64,000 nt of DNA from Actinopolymorpha sp. NPDC004070 (GTDB lineage: Bacteria > Actinomycetota > Actinomycetes > Propionibacteriales > Actinopolymorphaceae): positions 113,522 through 177,521 of the forward strand of contig NZ_JBEXMJ010000014.1 of the NCBI RefSeq assembly GCF_040610475.1, given 5' to 3'. Below, piece after piece: positions 34,226-43,933 of the stretch (position 1 is its first letter; every line of letters begins with the position of its first letter). A program made the translations under genes and the position numbers. The notes under the pieces were generated by a model. The model made no database searches, had not been told where the DNA came from, and was given only the letters and a program-made list of their open reading frames with translations.

Positions 34226-34800
34226 TTACAGCGGCGATGTCGAGCCGAACGTCTCAGGTAGTGCGCTAAACGGGGGTAGACGGTTCTTCTCGGGCCACTG
34301 TTCAGACTCGGCGAGGTCCGAGTCGAGCTCGGGGATCAGCGCGTCCACCACTCGAAGCATCTGGGACGGCAGCGCGTTGTCGTCCAGTTCGCCGTGGACG
34401 AGTAACAGCCTGCCGCGCAGACCCGCGGCCACCTGCGTGTTGTCGACATCAGCCCATCTCGCGACTGTGCCCAGATAGAGGTGCGACCAAGCCGGGATGT
34501 AGTGCCGCCAGTTGTGGTTGCCGGAGATGGACACGCCGACGCGGTAGGAGGTCCGGACGGGTGAACATCGCGCGAGCCGACGCGAACCCGCCGCCGAATA
34601 GGCCGTACACCTCCACTTGCCCGGCATCCGTACAGGGATGACGCTCGGCGAGCTGGCGAATCGCCATCACGTGGTCCTCCACGTGCCAGGCCTCGTCGGC
34701 GTCGCCGTACGCTGCGTCGTGAAACGCCTTGCCCCTGCCCGGCGTCCCGCGTCCGTCATGCGCGACGACCGCGAAGCCGAGTGCCGCCGACCCTAGGAAC
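34226..34800 (-). pseudogene. S9 prolyl oligopeptidase/DPP-IV C-terminal remnant
   Basis: Frames on the minus strand give HDGRGTPGRGKAFHDAAYGD, VEDHVMAIRQLAERHP, then VEVYGLFGGGFASARAMFTRPD; a frameshift follows, then YRVGVSISGNHNWRHYIPAW and GRLLLVHGELDDNALPSQML. This is the catalytic half of an S9 peptidase, but the GxSGG serine is Phe (GLFGG) and the frame is broken, so it is dead. Its truncation marks the island's right side. Confidence 0.8.
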
Positions 34801-34968
34801 CGGGCGGAAACCACCGCTCGCTCTCAGGCCCCGGTTTCTGATACTCGCTTCGCTCGGACTTGTCGGCCCACCGGCCGTCGACCTCGCGTCGTTGCTTCAG
34901 GTACCCCACCACCAGCAGCAGCACGGCGAGTCCACGACGATCAGGATCCAGACCACCACCGCACTCAT
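34797..34968 (-). pseudogene. Small membrane protein with frameshift
   Basis: ATG 34966-34968 opens MSAVVVWILIVV; after a one-base shift the sequence continues LAVLLLVVGYLKQRREVDGR and WADKSERSEYQKPG. Together this would be a roughly 57-residue single-helix protein with a charged tail. The frameshift makes it a probable pseudogene. Confidence 0.4.
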
Positions 34969-34986
34969 GCCCACACGGTGACACCG

Positions 34987-35020
34987 GGCATGCCCGCGGT
35001 CCACAGACCGCGGGCATGCC
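34987..35020. terminator. Strong hairpin downstream of gdhA
   Basis: A perfect 15-bp stem GGCATGCCCGCGGTC / GACCGCGGGCATGCC with a four-base loop, 27 bp beyond the gdhA stop. No T-run; likely an intrinsic terminator of the actinomycete type. Confidence 0.7.
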
Positions 35021-35046
35021 TCCCAGGGTGCTCTTTCGTACGCGGA

Positions 35047-36492
<1,446 letters not shown>

Positions 36493-36530
36493 CTACCTGG
36501 CCCCCGCAGCCCGTCCGTGAGCGAACCGGG

Positions 36531-39365
36531 TCAGGCGTCCGGGTAGCTGAGTTCGACGTCGTGCGTACCGTCGGCCCCGGGATCCACCCGGACCGAGCTG
36601 GCCACCGGCGGATAGCCGCTGGCGATGACGGTGTAGTCACCGGCGGGAAGGTCCTCGAGGGTGTAAACGCCGTCGGCGTCGGTCACCGTGGTCGTGAGCA
36701 CCGCACCCGAGGCGTCGACGAAGGTGATCAGCGCCTCGCGCACCGGATGGCCGTACCGCCCGGACCGAGCGACGCCGGTCAGCCGGCCGCCACCCTCCAA
36801 CTGCAGGTCCAGTCGCTCCTCGCCACCCTGCGGCACCGTGACACCCGTCGCGATCGGACGGTAGTTCGCCGCGCTGACGACCAGGGTGAAGTGGCCGCCG
36901 CCCAGACCCTCCAGCGCGTAGCCGCCGTCCGCGCCAGTGAGCCGGGAGGTGACGACCTCACCGCTCTCGTCGGTCAGGGTCACCGTGGCGTCGGGCACCG
37001 GGGCGCCGGTCCCACCGACGGAGACCGTGCCGTAAAGCCGGGTGCTGCCGGAGAGCACCAGGTCGGCCGTCACCGGTCCCCCGGTCGTGGTGATCGTGGA
37101 CGCCCGCGGCTGGTAGACGCCGGCCGAGGCGATCAGGACGTACGTACCGGCCGCCAGAACCGGCACCGCGTACGCACCGGACTGGTCGGTGAGAGTACGA
37201 GCCACCTGGTGGCCGTCGAGGTTGATCAGGGTCAGCGCAGCGCCCGAGATGGGGCTGCCGTCCGGCCGGAGGACCTTGCCACCGATCCGGTGGCCGTCGA
37301 GCTGGTGCTCGTCATCGCGGGGCGCTGCGGGTGATCCGTTGGCCGCCGGCGCGGCTCCCTGCCGGGGGCGGCGCACCCGAAGGAGCTGGCCGAAGTCCTC
37401 CCCGTCCGCCAGCGCGTGCCGGCCGTTGGCGCCGCCGTGACCGTTGCTCACCGCGTACCCGTTGGCGGTCGTGTGACCGTTGGCACTCGCGTGACCGTTG
37501 CCGTTCGCGTGACTGTTGCCGTACGCCGATTCCTCCTGCGGCGTGTCACCGACCTCCGGGGCGTCCGCCTCCGGGGTCTCCGCCTGCACCGCGGTCGTAC
37601 CCAAAAGCTCCGGGGTTTGGGCCTGCGCCGCGCTCGGGCCCGCCTCCTCCGCGGCCCGCGCCGCCATGCCGGACTGGGTCCGCAGCGGAATCTCCTTCAT
37701 GAACGCCAGCAGTACGAACGCCACGACCGGAGCGACGGCTGCCGTCAGGAACACCAGGTCCATCGACTCCGAGAAGCCCATCCGGAACGGCACGGCGAGC
37801 CTCGGGTCGAGCCGCTGGATGAAGGACGAGTCCTGCAGCACGCCGCCAGTGCCACCGCCACCGGAGCCGTGCAGCATCGCCAGCACCGGCTGGTTCGCCT
37901 TGTCGGCCAGCACCTTCGGGTCGTGCAGCGCCGCCTGGAAGGCCGGCGTCTGGCTGACCGTACGGAAGGCGTTCGCGATCTTGTCACCCACCGTGCTGAA
38001 CAGCAGCGAGAGGAAGACGGCGGTCCCGAGTGTGCCGCCCATCTGCCGGAAGAAGATCGACGAGGACGTGGCGACGCCCATGTCGCGGGGCGGGACGGCG
38101 TTCTGGATGGCGAGGGTGAGGGTCTGCATGGACAGACCGAGACCGAGGCCGACCACCGCCATGTAGATGTCGGTCTGCCACAGCGGGGTGTCCCACGCCA
38201 CCTGGTGGAAGAGCACCAGGCCGCCGGTCATGAGCAGGGTGCCGATGAGCGGGAAGATCTTGTAGCGGCCGGTCTTGGCGGTGATCTGCCCCGACGACAG
38301 TGAGCCGGTCATGATGCCGGCCATCAGCGGCAGCATCAGCAGCCCCGAGTGCGTGGGTGAGGCGCCCTTCACGATCTGGAGGTACTGCGGCACGATCGCG
38401 ATCGCCCCGAACATCGCCATACCGATGAAGAAGCCGCCCGAGGAGATCAGCGAGAAGACCCCTGACCGGAACAGCCGCAACGGGATCAGCGCGTCGTCCC
38501 CCATCCGCTTCTCGGCGAGGACGAACGCGACCAGGCCGACCACGCCGAGCACGTAACAGATCAGCGCGTCGCGAGATCCCCAGCCCCAGTCGCGGCCCTG
38601 CTGCGCCACGATCAGGAGTGGTACGACGCAGACTGCGATCGCGATCGCACCGAGCCAGTCGATGCGGTGGTCGCGGCGGGTGTGCGGCACGTGCAGCACC
38701 TTGCCGACCACGATCAGCGCGATGACGCCGATGGGCACGTTGACCAGGAACACCCACCGCCAGCCGGCCAGGCTGATCAGCTCGGACTGACCGGCGAGGA
38801 ACCCGCCGATCACCGGCCCGAGAACGCTGGAGCTCGCGAACACGGCCATGAAGTAGCCCTGGTACCGCGACCGCTCGCGCGGCGGAACGATGTCGCCGAC
38901 GATCGCGAACGCCAGCGACATCAGGCCGCCGGCGCCGAGTCCCTGGAACGCGCGGAAACCGGCGAGTTGCCACATCGACTGGGAGAAGGTGCAGGCGAGC
39001 GATCCGATCACGAAGATCGTGATCGCGGTCAGGAACAGCGGCCGCCTGCCCCACAGGTCGGACAGCTTGCCGTAGAGCGGCGTACTCACCGTCGACGTGA
39101 TCAGGTAGGCGGTGGTCGCCCAGGCCAGCATGTCCAGGCCCTTGAGATCGTCGGCGATGGTACGGATCGCGGTGGAGACGATCGTCTGGTCCAGCGCGGC
39201 AAGGAACATCCCGAGCATCAGACCCGAGATGATGGTGACGATCTGGCGGTGACTCAGCTGTCCATGGGGCCGGTCCTGGGCCTGGCCATGGGACTGGTCT
39301 GCTGTCTGCTGCTTGGGCTCCGCGCCCGCTGTCCGGGTCGCCGTACTCTCCACCGCGTTACTCAT
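36531..39365 (-). CDS. DHA2-type MFS exporter with carboxypeptidase-like repeat tail
   Basis: A 944-residue fusion. Residues about 40-590 are a 14-helix DHA2 drug:H+ antiporter: LAALDQTIVSTAIRTIADDL, GKLSDLWGRRPLFL, RAFQGLGAGGLMSLAFAI, the antiporter motif C region SVLGPVIGGFLAG, and GWRWVFLVNVPIGVIAL. A hydrophilic linker carries repeated Asn-Gly-His units (about 650-685). The last 240 residues hold three to four carboxypeptidase-regulatory-like (Ig/transthyretin-type) repeats with TLTDQSGAYAVPVL, LTGADGGYALEGLGGG and VTDADGVYTLEDLPAGDY. Such cytoplasmic or external tails on exporters are uncommon. Probably regulated by a MarR/TetR protein acting at the upstream inverted repeat. Substrates unknown. 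Confidence 0.92.
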   Translation of the reverse strand: MSNAVESTATRTAGAEPKQQTADQSHGQAQDRPHGQLSHRQIVTIISGLMLGMFLAALDQTIVSTAIRTIADDLKGLDMLAWATTAYLITSTVSTPLYGKLSDLWGRRPLFLTAITIFVIGSLACTFSQSMWQLAGFRAFQGLGAGGLMSLAFAIVGDIVPPRERSRYQGYFMAVFASSSVLGPVIGGFLAGQSELISLAGWRWVFLVNVPIGVIALIVVGKVLHVPHTRRDHRIDWLGAIAIAVCVVPLLIVAQQGRDWGWGSRDALICYVLGVVGLVAFVLAEKRMGDDALIPLRLFRSGVFSLISSGGFFIGMAMFGAIAIVPQYLQIVKGASPTHSGLLMLPLMAGIMTGSLSSGQITAKTGRYKIFPLIGTLLMTGGLVLFHQVAWDTPLWQTDIYMAVVGLGLGLSMQTLTLAIQNAVPPRDMGVATSSSIFFRQMGGTLGTAVFLSLLFSTVGDKIANAFRTVSQTPAFQAALHDPKVLADKANQPVLAMLHGSGGGGTGGVLQDSSFIQRLDPRLAVPFRMGFSESMDLVFLTAAVAPVVAFVLLAFMKEIPLRTQSGMAARAAEEAGPSAAQAQTPELLGTTAVQAETPEADAPEVGDTPQEESAYGNSHANGNGHASANGHTTANGYAVSNGHGGANGRHALADGEDFGQLLRVRRPRQGAAPAANGSPAAPRDDEHQLDGHRIGGKVLRPDGSPISGAALTLINLDGHQVARTLTDQSGAYAVPVLAAGTYVLIASAGVYQPRASTITTTGGPVTADLVLSGSTRLYGTVSVGGTGAPVPDATVTLTDESGEVVTSRLTGADGGYALEGLGGGHFTLVVSAANYRPIATGVTVPQGGEERLDLQLEGGGRLTGVARSGRYGHPVREALITFVDASGAVLTTTVTDADGVYTLEDLPAGDYTVIASGYPPVASSVRVDPGADGTHDVELSYPDA

Positions 39366-39438
39366 CTGACCTCTCCACCCCGCCTTTGCCGCGCTCTACC
39401 TGCTCACCCCGTCGCGGCTCGTCTTTTCCATCTCTTTG

Positions 39439-39453
39439 CTTGCGTCATGCAAG
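39439..39453. promoter_or_regulatory. Candidate operator CTTGC-N5-GCAAG
   Basis: A perfect inverted repeat in the exporter's 5' leader. Just upstream on the minus strand TTGTCT, 18 bases, CATAGT (about 39465-39494) could be the promoter. Position fits repression of the exporter by a MarR/TetR-type protein not encoded nearby. Confidence 0.45.
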
Positions 39454-39566
39454 TGATGCCCAGACAACTATGCGGAGCGGCCGTTGCCTTAGACAACACA
39501 ACTACTTGTGAAGTGGCGCACAATTAGGCAAAAGAACTTTTTACGTGACCTTGCGTGGTACTGAGC

Positions 39567-40016
39567 TCACCCGTCCTCCGGCGCGGGCGGGGCCTGCCTG
39601 CGCCCTGCTCGCCGAGGCGCTTGCGACGTGCCTGCAAGGTGCCTGCGGACGAGGGGTGCCGTCGCGAGCAGAAGCAGTGTGAAGACGGTGAGCCGCTGGA
39701 GGCCGGGCGCCGACCCGACGTCGAGATGCTGGATGGCGTACGTCGCGTAGAAGTTGGCGGCGAGGTCGGTGGCGACGATGAGACAGGCGAGGTCGAGCCC
39801 TCGGGGCCGGCCGGCGACCAGGAGGACGGCGGCGAGCGGGTCGAGGAAGGCCAGCGCGGTCCAGTAGAGGTTCAGCCAGTCCGGCGCCCAGGCGTACGGA
39901 TGCAAGCCATGGCGTACGAGGTCGCTCACGTGCGTGACCGTGCCGACGAGAAGCCCGGCCGCATACACGCCGACGAGTACGACGACCCACGGTGGTGTCC
40001 GGCGTACCCATCGCAC
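39567..40016 (-). CDS. Hypothetical integral membrane protein
   Basis: A 149-residue protein with four predicted transmembrane helices: TPPWVVVLVGVYAAGLLVG, LYWTALAFLDPLAAVLLV, DLACLIVATDLAANFYATYA and LTVFTLLLLATAPLV. It matches a common four-helix actinomycete membrane family in layout, but no function is known. GTG 40014-40016 is preceded by AAGGA eight bases away; the longer frame adds a non-conserved leader. Confidence 0.75.
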   Translation of the reverse strand: MRWVRRTPPWVVVLVGVYAAGLLVGTVTHVSDLVRHGLHPYAWAPDWLNLYWTALAFLDPLAAVLLVAGRPRGLDLACLIVATDLAANFYATYAIQHLDVGSAPGLQRLTVFTLLLLATAPLVRRHLAGTSQAPRRAGRRQAPPAPEDG

Positions 40017-40108
40017 GGCGTCGATCCTTTCAGACACCTCGTGCACTGCTTCTGTGCAAGCTGCGGACCGGCTCGCAGCACTCCCGGTGACGACCGACCC
40101 GCATGAGA

Positions 40109-40270
40109 TGGTGTGCCGCACGAGCTACGACGTCGTCGTGATCGGGGGCGGCCCGGCGGGTGCGACCGCGGCGATCCAGGCAGCCCGGCTGGGGGGCGCG
40201 GACCCTACTCGTGGAGAAGAACGCCATGCCCGGCGATGTGGGGTGCCCCCGGGGACGGCTCAGCATGTCT
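40109..40270 (+). pseudogene. FAD-dependent oxidoreductase N-terminal remnant
   Basis: YDVVVIGGGPAGATAAIQAA (dinucleotide-binding GxGxxG) is followed, after a one-base frameshift, by ARTLLVEKNAMPGDVGCP. All downstream domains are missing. A truncated flavoprotein start. Confidence 0.7.
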
Positions 40271-40277
40271 GCGGCGC

Positions 40278-40736
40278 TTATCGACGGAGCCGGGACAGAC
40301 CACCGAGCGGCACGAGGACCTCGCGCATTGAGGGGCATGCCCAGCCGAGCGAGCCCCGTTCGTACTTCGGCACCAATGCATGGCGATGGTGCGGACATCG
40401 TGGCCATTCCTCGGTAGTCACCTCGGCGACGACGGTTTTCAGTTGCTCGATCGACTCCTCGAGCTGTGCACCCTGATCGGCGAGCCGGCAGCTCAAAGCC
40501 AGCTGGATGTAAGGAAATCCGTCGTGCCGCACTTGCACCGCGTGTGGGAAAAGCTCCGGCATGCTCAGTCCGTGCCTGGCCGCGGTCTCGCGTACTTGCT
40601 CGGGCACGCCCTCAGTCACCACGACCTCGACCGACCAACGATCGCTCAGTGCGCGAAGATCCGCATCAACAGCTGCGGCGAGTTCATCTACCGAAAGCAC
40701 CGGCGCCCTTCCGCCCGGTTGGCTACTGCCCACCAC
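40278..40736 (-). CDS. Hypothetical protein (152 aa)
   Basis: No family recognised. The sequence runs VLSVDELAAAVDADLRALSD, an amphipathic helix LEESIEQLKTVVAEVTTEEW and a zinc-like WPRCPHHRHALVPK segment near the C-terminus (one Cys plus three His, a second Cys further on). GTG start. Soluble and plausible as a real gene; function unknown. Confidence 0.55.
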   Translation of the reverse strand: MVGSSQPGGRAPVLSVDELAAAVDADLRALSDRWSVEVVVTEGVPEQVRETAARHGLSMPELFPHAVQVRHDGFPYIQLALSCRLADQGAQLEESIEQLKTVVAEVTTEEWPRCPHHRHALVPKYERGSLGWACPSMREVLVPLGGLSRLRR

Positions 40737-40791
40737 TTCTCACCGGGACGAGGGAGCAGAGCAGGAGCCCTGCTCCGGCTTGGGGAGATGA

Positions 40792-40828
40792 TGGGCCGCC
40801 TGGGGATCGAAGCCAGAACCCGCGGATT
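40792..40828. repeat. att-like copy of the tRNA-Lys 3' end
   Basis: 37 bases match 43714-43750, the 3' part of tRNA-Lys(TTT), with a single mismatch (40812). It lies in the same orientation about 2.9 kb away, the arrangement left by site-specific integration into a tRNA 3' end. Confidence 0.85.
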
Positions 40829-41184
40829 TGATCAAGACGGCTGCCCCCAAGTGTGCGTTATCTCGCGAACGTGGCCGTGACCTGGGCCGTCGTCGCCCTG
40901 GCCGTGATCATCTGTTGCCTTCAGTGGTGGACTCGTTGCGTCCAAAGGTGTGGGTTAGGTGTGGTGCCGCCGCAACCTCCTCGCCAATCCATTCGTCGAA
41001 CAAGTGTGCGATCCAGGGCGTATGCTGCTGCTCGGGCGGGGGGCCGGCACCGATACTGGGCAGGGGATCGGCCGTATGGCCCTCCCCGCCCACCAACGGG
41101 TTATGGAATCGGTGCAGAAGTATCATTCCTCTCCATGACCGAGACCCGCCGGACCCCCGGGACCGGGCTATCGCTCAGTTCCTC

Positions 41185-41391
41185 ATGACGCTGTCCACCG
41201 CGGCGGCCGAGCTGGCTGCAGCCTTTACGGCCAGGCCGACGGAACAGCCGGACTTCAGAAATCGGCTGGTCGGTTCGATGCAGCGGCAGGTGGCTGCACT
41301 GCTGGATGTGTGCCAGGCTCGTCGTGGCCGCAGCTGTGGCGTCCCACTGCGCTCTACAGGAAGGGCACGGACAGGGCCGACACCTGAAGGA
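41185..41391 (+). pseudogene. Degraded ORF ending PGSSWPQLWRPTAL
   Basis: MTLSTAAAELAAAFTARPTE continues to SMQRQVAALLDV. A two-base TG duplication (GTGTG at 41308-41312) then shifts the frame; restoring it gives VPGSSWPQLWRPTALYRKGT, ending at TGA 41391. The same C-terminus recurs at 42038. Function unknown. Confidence 0.5.
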
Positions 41392-41607
41392 GCGCCTGAC
41401 GGCAGGGCTGATGGGTCTAGCGGGTGTGCTGTTTGTCGTCGGCCGTGGCCCGCTCGCCGGTCGAGGCCGGCAGATGTGGTCAGTGACTGCTGCGCTACCT
41501 GTCGTGTTTTCACAATTTGTTGATGTTGGTTCTGTTTGCTACGCCCCAGACATCCGGGGGTCGGGGCGCTTGAGCGGGGGCTCGGGGGGACCGGTTGTTG
41601 GGGGATG

Positions 41608-41641
41608 GCGCGGTCGGGGCCCGGGGGGACCCCGACCGCGC
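41608..41641. terminator. Strong GC hairpin
   Basis: A perfect 12-bp stem GCGCGGTCGGGG / CCCCGACCGCGC with a 10-base loop, followed by TACTCGTTTT. Probable intrinsic terminator on the plus strand. Confidence 0.6.
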
Positions 41642-41771
41642 TACTCGTTTTGGGGCTTGCCGGTCATGCGAGCATGGCCAGGATTCACGGCCACCAAGAT
41701 CACCATTCGCGAGTCTGGTATGACCATCTCGGCTTACCATTCGATCAGCCGACCCGCTGGTTCGTAGCCTC

Positions 41772-42038
41772 TTGCGCCGCCCCTCCCAGTCACCGGCGCT
41801 GGTCGCCCGGGTGGACCAGCGGGTCGTGCTTACAGGCACCTCCGCGGACAGTCACCGTGCGCTCGAAGGGTCGGAGGGTTTGGCCGGTCTTGGCCGTACC
41901 GACGACGGCAACGTACGCAACACCCTCAACCAGTTGCGGGAGCTCGGTGTTGCAGCGCTGGTGCCAGGTTCGTCGTGGCCGCAGCTGTGGCGGCCCACAG
42001 CGCTCTCCCGGAAGGGCTCGGACGAGCCCAGTGATTAA
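41772..42038 (+). CDS. Small hypothetical protein, PGSSWPQLWRPTAL family
   Basis: Up to 88 residues ending NTLNQLRELGVAAL then VPGSSWPQLWRPTALSRKGS. The last 26 codons are homologous to the degraded ORF ending at 41391, indicating a real protein family. Start uncertain (rare start at 41772). May itself be a truncated relic within the tRNA-Lys element. Confidence 0.4.
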   Translation: MRRPSQSPALVARVDQRVVLTGTSADSHRALEGSEGLAGLGRTDDGNVRNTLNQLRELGVAALVPGSSWPQLWRPTALSRKGSDEPSD

Positions 42039-42235
42039 GCGGCCAGAGGTCAGCGCAATTGACCAGTGCGATCGCTGGGACTCCGTAGCCACTCACCTCC
42101 GCCACCGGAGCCCCGGTGGTAAACCGTCGATTTGCAGTCCGGATCCGGTCACAACTGGTTGGCCTTAACCAGTAGGGGTAGGGCCCGCTCGACAGCCACG
42201 GGGGTCGTCGCCGATCGTCCTCTGTGAGGGTAGCT

Positions 42236-42592
42236 ATGACTGGACAAGCCACCACGATGCCCAAGCGCCGAAGAGCGATCCTTGGTGGACGGAGCAACGC
42301 TCCCCGACCAGAAAAGTCGTGGACCCGTTGGCACGAACATGCAGCCTGCGCGGACCTGCCGTCCCAACTGTTCTACGGAAGCGAGTCGGAAAGCGCAGCA
42401 GAACGTGCTGACAGAGAGGCAGCGGCCACCGCGGTGTGTGCCCAGTGTCCAGTCCGCTGCCAGTGTGAAGCGCACGCGATCAACCTGCCGGAACCCTACG
42501 GAGTGTGGGGAGGCACCACGGAAGCAAGCCGGCGGAACCACCGGCGGTGGGCGAGAACGCAAGCTTATGGCGAGGCCACACGTGCGTCCTGA
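42236..42592 (+). CDS. WhiB-family iron-sulfur transcription factor
   Basis: A 118-residue WhiB-like protein. The four cluster cysteines are present: AACADLP, then AVCAQCPVRCQCEAH (CxxCxxxC arrangement within CAQCPVRCQC). The following turn GVWGGTTEASRR is the diagnostic G[VI]WGG loop, and RRNHRRWAR is the basic DNA-contacting tail. ATG 42236 has GAGGGT four bases upstream; an in-frame GTG at 42224 is less likely. These proteins act with sigma factors in redox or developmental control. Lies inside the decayed tRNA-Lys element; WhiB genes are common cargo of actinomycete mobile elements. Confidence 0.9.
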   Translation: MTGQATTMPKRRRAILGGRSNAPRPEKSWTRWHEHAACADLPSQLFYGSESESAAERADREAAATAVCAQCPVRCQCEAHAINLPEPYGVWGGTTEASRRNHRRWARTQAYGEATRAS

Positions 42593-42839
42593 GCACCACC
42601 TGACTTCGCAGAGCACACGCCGACGATGAGCCCGCGTAGTCGAGGGCCGTCACAGGGGCTCGGCATACCGCCGGAGGGTCGGAGGGTTTGGCCGGTGTGC
42701 TCGTTTGGTCCGGGAGAGTGGCGGCCCGTAGCCTTGCCCGGCGCGGTGGGCAGCTTGGCTGCCCGCCCGTAACCGCCCACCGTGGGCCGCCGCTCTTGGG
42801 GTCCCGGACCAAGCGAGGTGGCTAAAGTCTCCGGCCCGG

Positions 42840-42982
42840 CACGTTGCCGGTACACGTGGTGGCTGGCTTCGCCGACCGGCACCTCGGTGGCGCCCCAAGG
42901 CAGCTGACCAGAAGGCAAGGCCCTGATCCAGGTCGTTGACGTCGATGACGAAGTAGCACAGGCAGCTGCGGTGGCCGGTCAT
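42840..42982 (-). pseudogene. VOC/glyoxalase-family remnant
   Basis: ATG 42980-42982 opens MTGHRSCLCYFVIDVNDLDQ and GLAFWSAALG; after a frameshift it reads ATEVPVGEASHHVYRQ. This is the first third of a vicinal-oxygen-chelate protein; the rest is lost. Confidence 0.7.
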
Positions 42983-43050
42983 GCAAGCTCCTCGGGGCTC
43001 AGTGTCTCGTCGCGGATCCACTGCAGGTACTCCGGCAACCCTCGCCTTGG
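42979..43050 (-). pseudogene. C-terminal fragment of unidentified gene
   Basis: The minus strand reads GLPEYLQWIRDETLSPEELA and stops at 42979, with an ATGA overlap with the VOC remnant's start. The overlap suggests these were once an operon. Upstream coding sequence is not recognisable. Confidence 0.35.
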
Positions 43051-43125
43051 TCGTGGACCTGGCCGGCCCATCGGTAGATGGAGCGGATCGGGGTGATGAG
43101 GTGACCGCAGGCCCAGAGCCGGTCG

Positions 43126-43658
43126 TTGACGGCGACGGGGCTGCGGATCGGGGAAGCGGCAGCGCTTGTCTGGGATGCGGTCGACCTGGACGCGGGCACG
43201 GTCGAGGTTCGTGCCACGGTCGTGTGTCGGCGGGGGCGGGGTCTGGTCATCAAGCCCGGCCGAAGAGCAAGCACGGCTGGCGGACTCTGGTGCTTCCATC
43301 CTGGGCGGTCGCGATGCTGCGGCGTCGCCGACCTGTGGACTTCGGACCGGACGAGGCAGCGTTCCCGGCTACCCTCGGCACCTTGCGGGACCCGTCCAAC
43401 ACGGCGGGGCATCTGCGGAAGGTGATCGACGCCGCCGGCTACCCGTGGGTGAGCTCGCATGTCTATCGCAAGACGGTGGCGACGCTGATGGACGAGGCAG
43501 GGCTCTCGGCGCGGGCCGCGGCGGACCAGCTGGGGCACGCGAAGGTGTCGATGACCCAGGACATCTACATGGGTCGCCGGGTGGCGAGCATGGGTGCGGC
43601 GGCAGTGCTGGAGCAGATCGTGCTCCTGCCGGGTGGAGGAGGCAAAGGTGTGGGTTAA
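43126..43658 (+). pseudogene. Tyrosine recombinase (integrase) C-terminal remnant
   Basis: Catalytic half of a phage-type integrase. TGLRIGEAAALVWDAVDLDA contains the first catalytic Arg. After a frameshift near 43260 come KSKHGWRTLVLPSWAV, SSHVYRKTVATLMDEAG (HxxR), ADQLGHAKVSMTQDIYMGR (His and nucleophile Tyr). All catalytic residues survive, but the frame is broken and the N-terminal domains are missing. It ends 53 bp from tRNA-Lys, as expected for an element integrated there. Confidence 0.85.
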
Positions 43659-43710
43659 GTGTGGTGATGATCTTGACGCGATCATCGGGGGTCCCCGTGA
43701 CCTGGGGGTT

Positions 43711-43786
43711 TGGTGGGCCGCCTGGGGATCGAACCCAGAACCCGCGGATTAAAAGTCCGCTGCTCTGCCAGTTGAGCTAACGGCCC
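43711..43786 (-). tRNA. tRNA-Lys (anticodon TTT)
   Basis: Cloverleaf with 5' GGGCCGT, D-arm TTAGCTCAACTGGCAGAGCA, anticodon loop CTTTTAA, T-arm GGTTCGATCC, acceptor 3' side closing and an encoded CCA. Attachment site of the decayed element to its left. Confidence 0.95.
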
Positions 43787-43933
43787 GGTGATCCGGCAGC
43801 CTACCGGGCGCGACGGCTCGGATGCCGCCTGGGCACACGCTCGTCAGCGGATGTCAGCCGGTTGTACGGGATCTCTCAGCGCCTCCGGCCACCGTGGGGT
43901 CGGACGTCGCCGCCCCCGCCGAGAGGAATCCGG

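Noticed and set aside
40908..41126. 72-codon minus-strand frame in the tRNA-Lys element
   Set aside because: No properly spaced ribosome site and no family; the PHLTHTF similarity to another frame near 43.66 kb reflects a short DNA repeat around AAAGGTGTGGGTTA.
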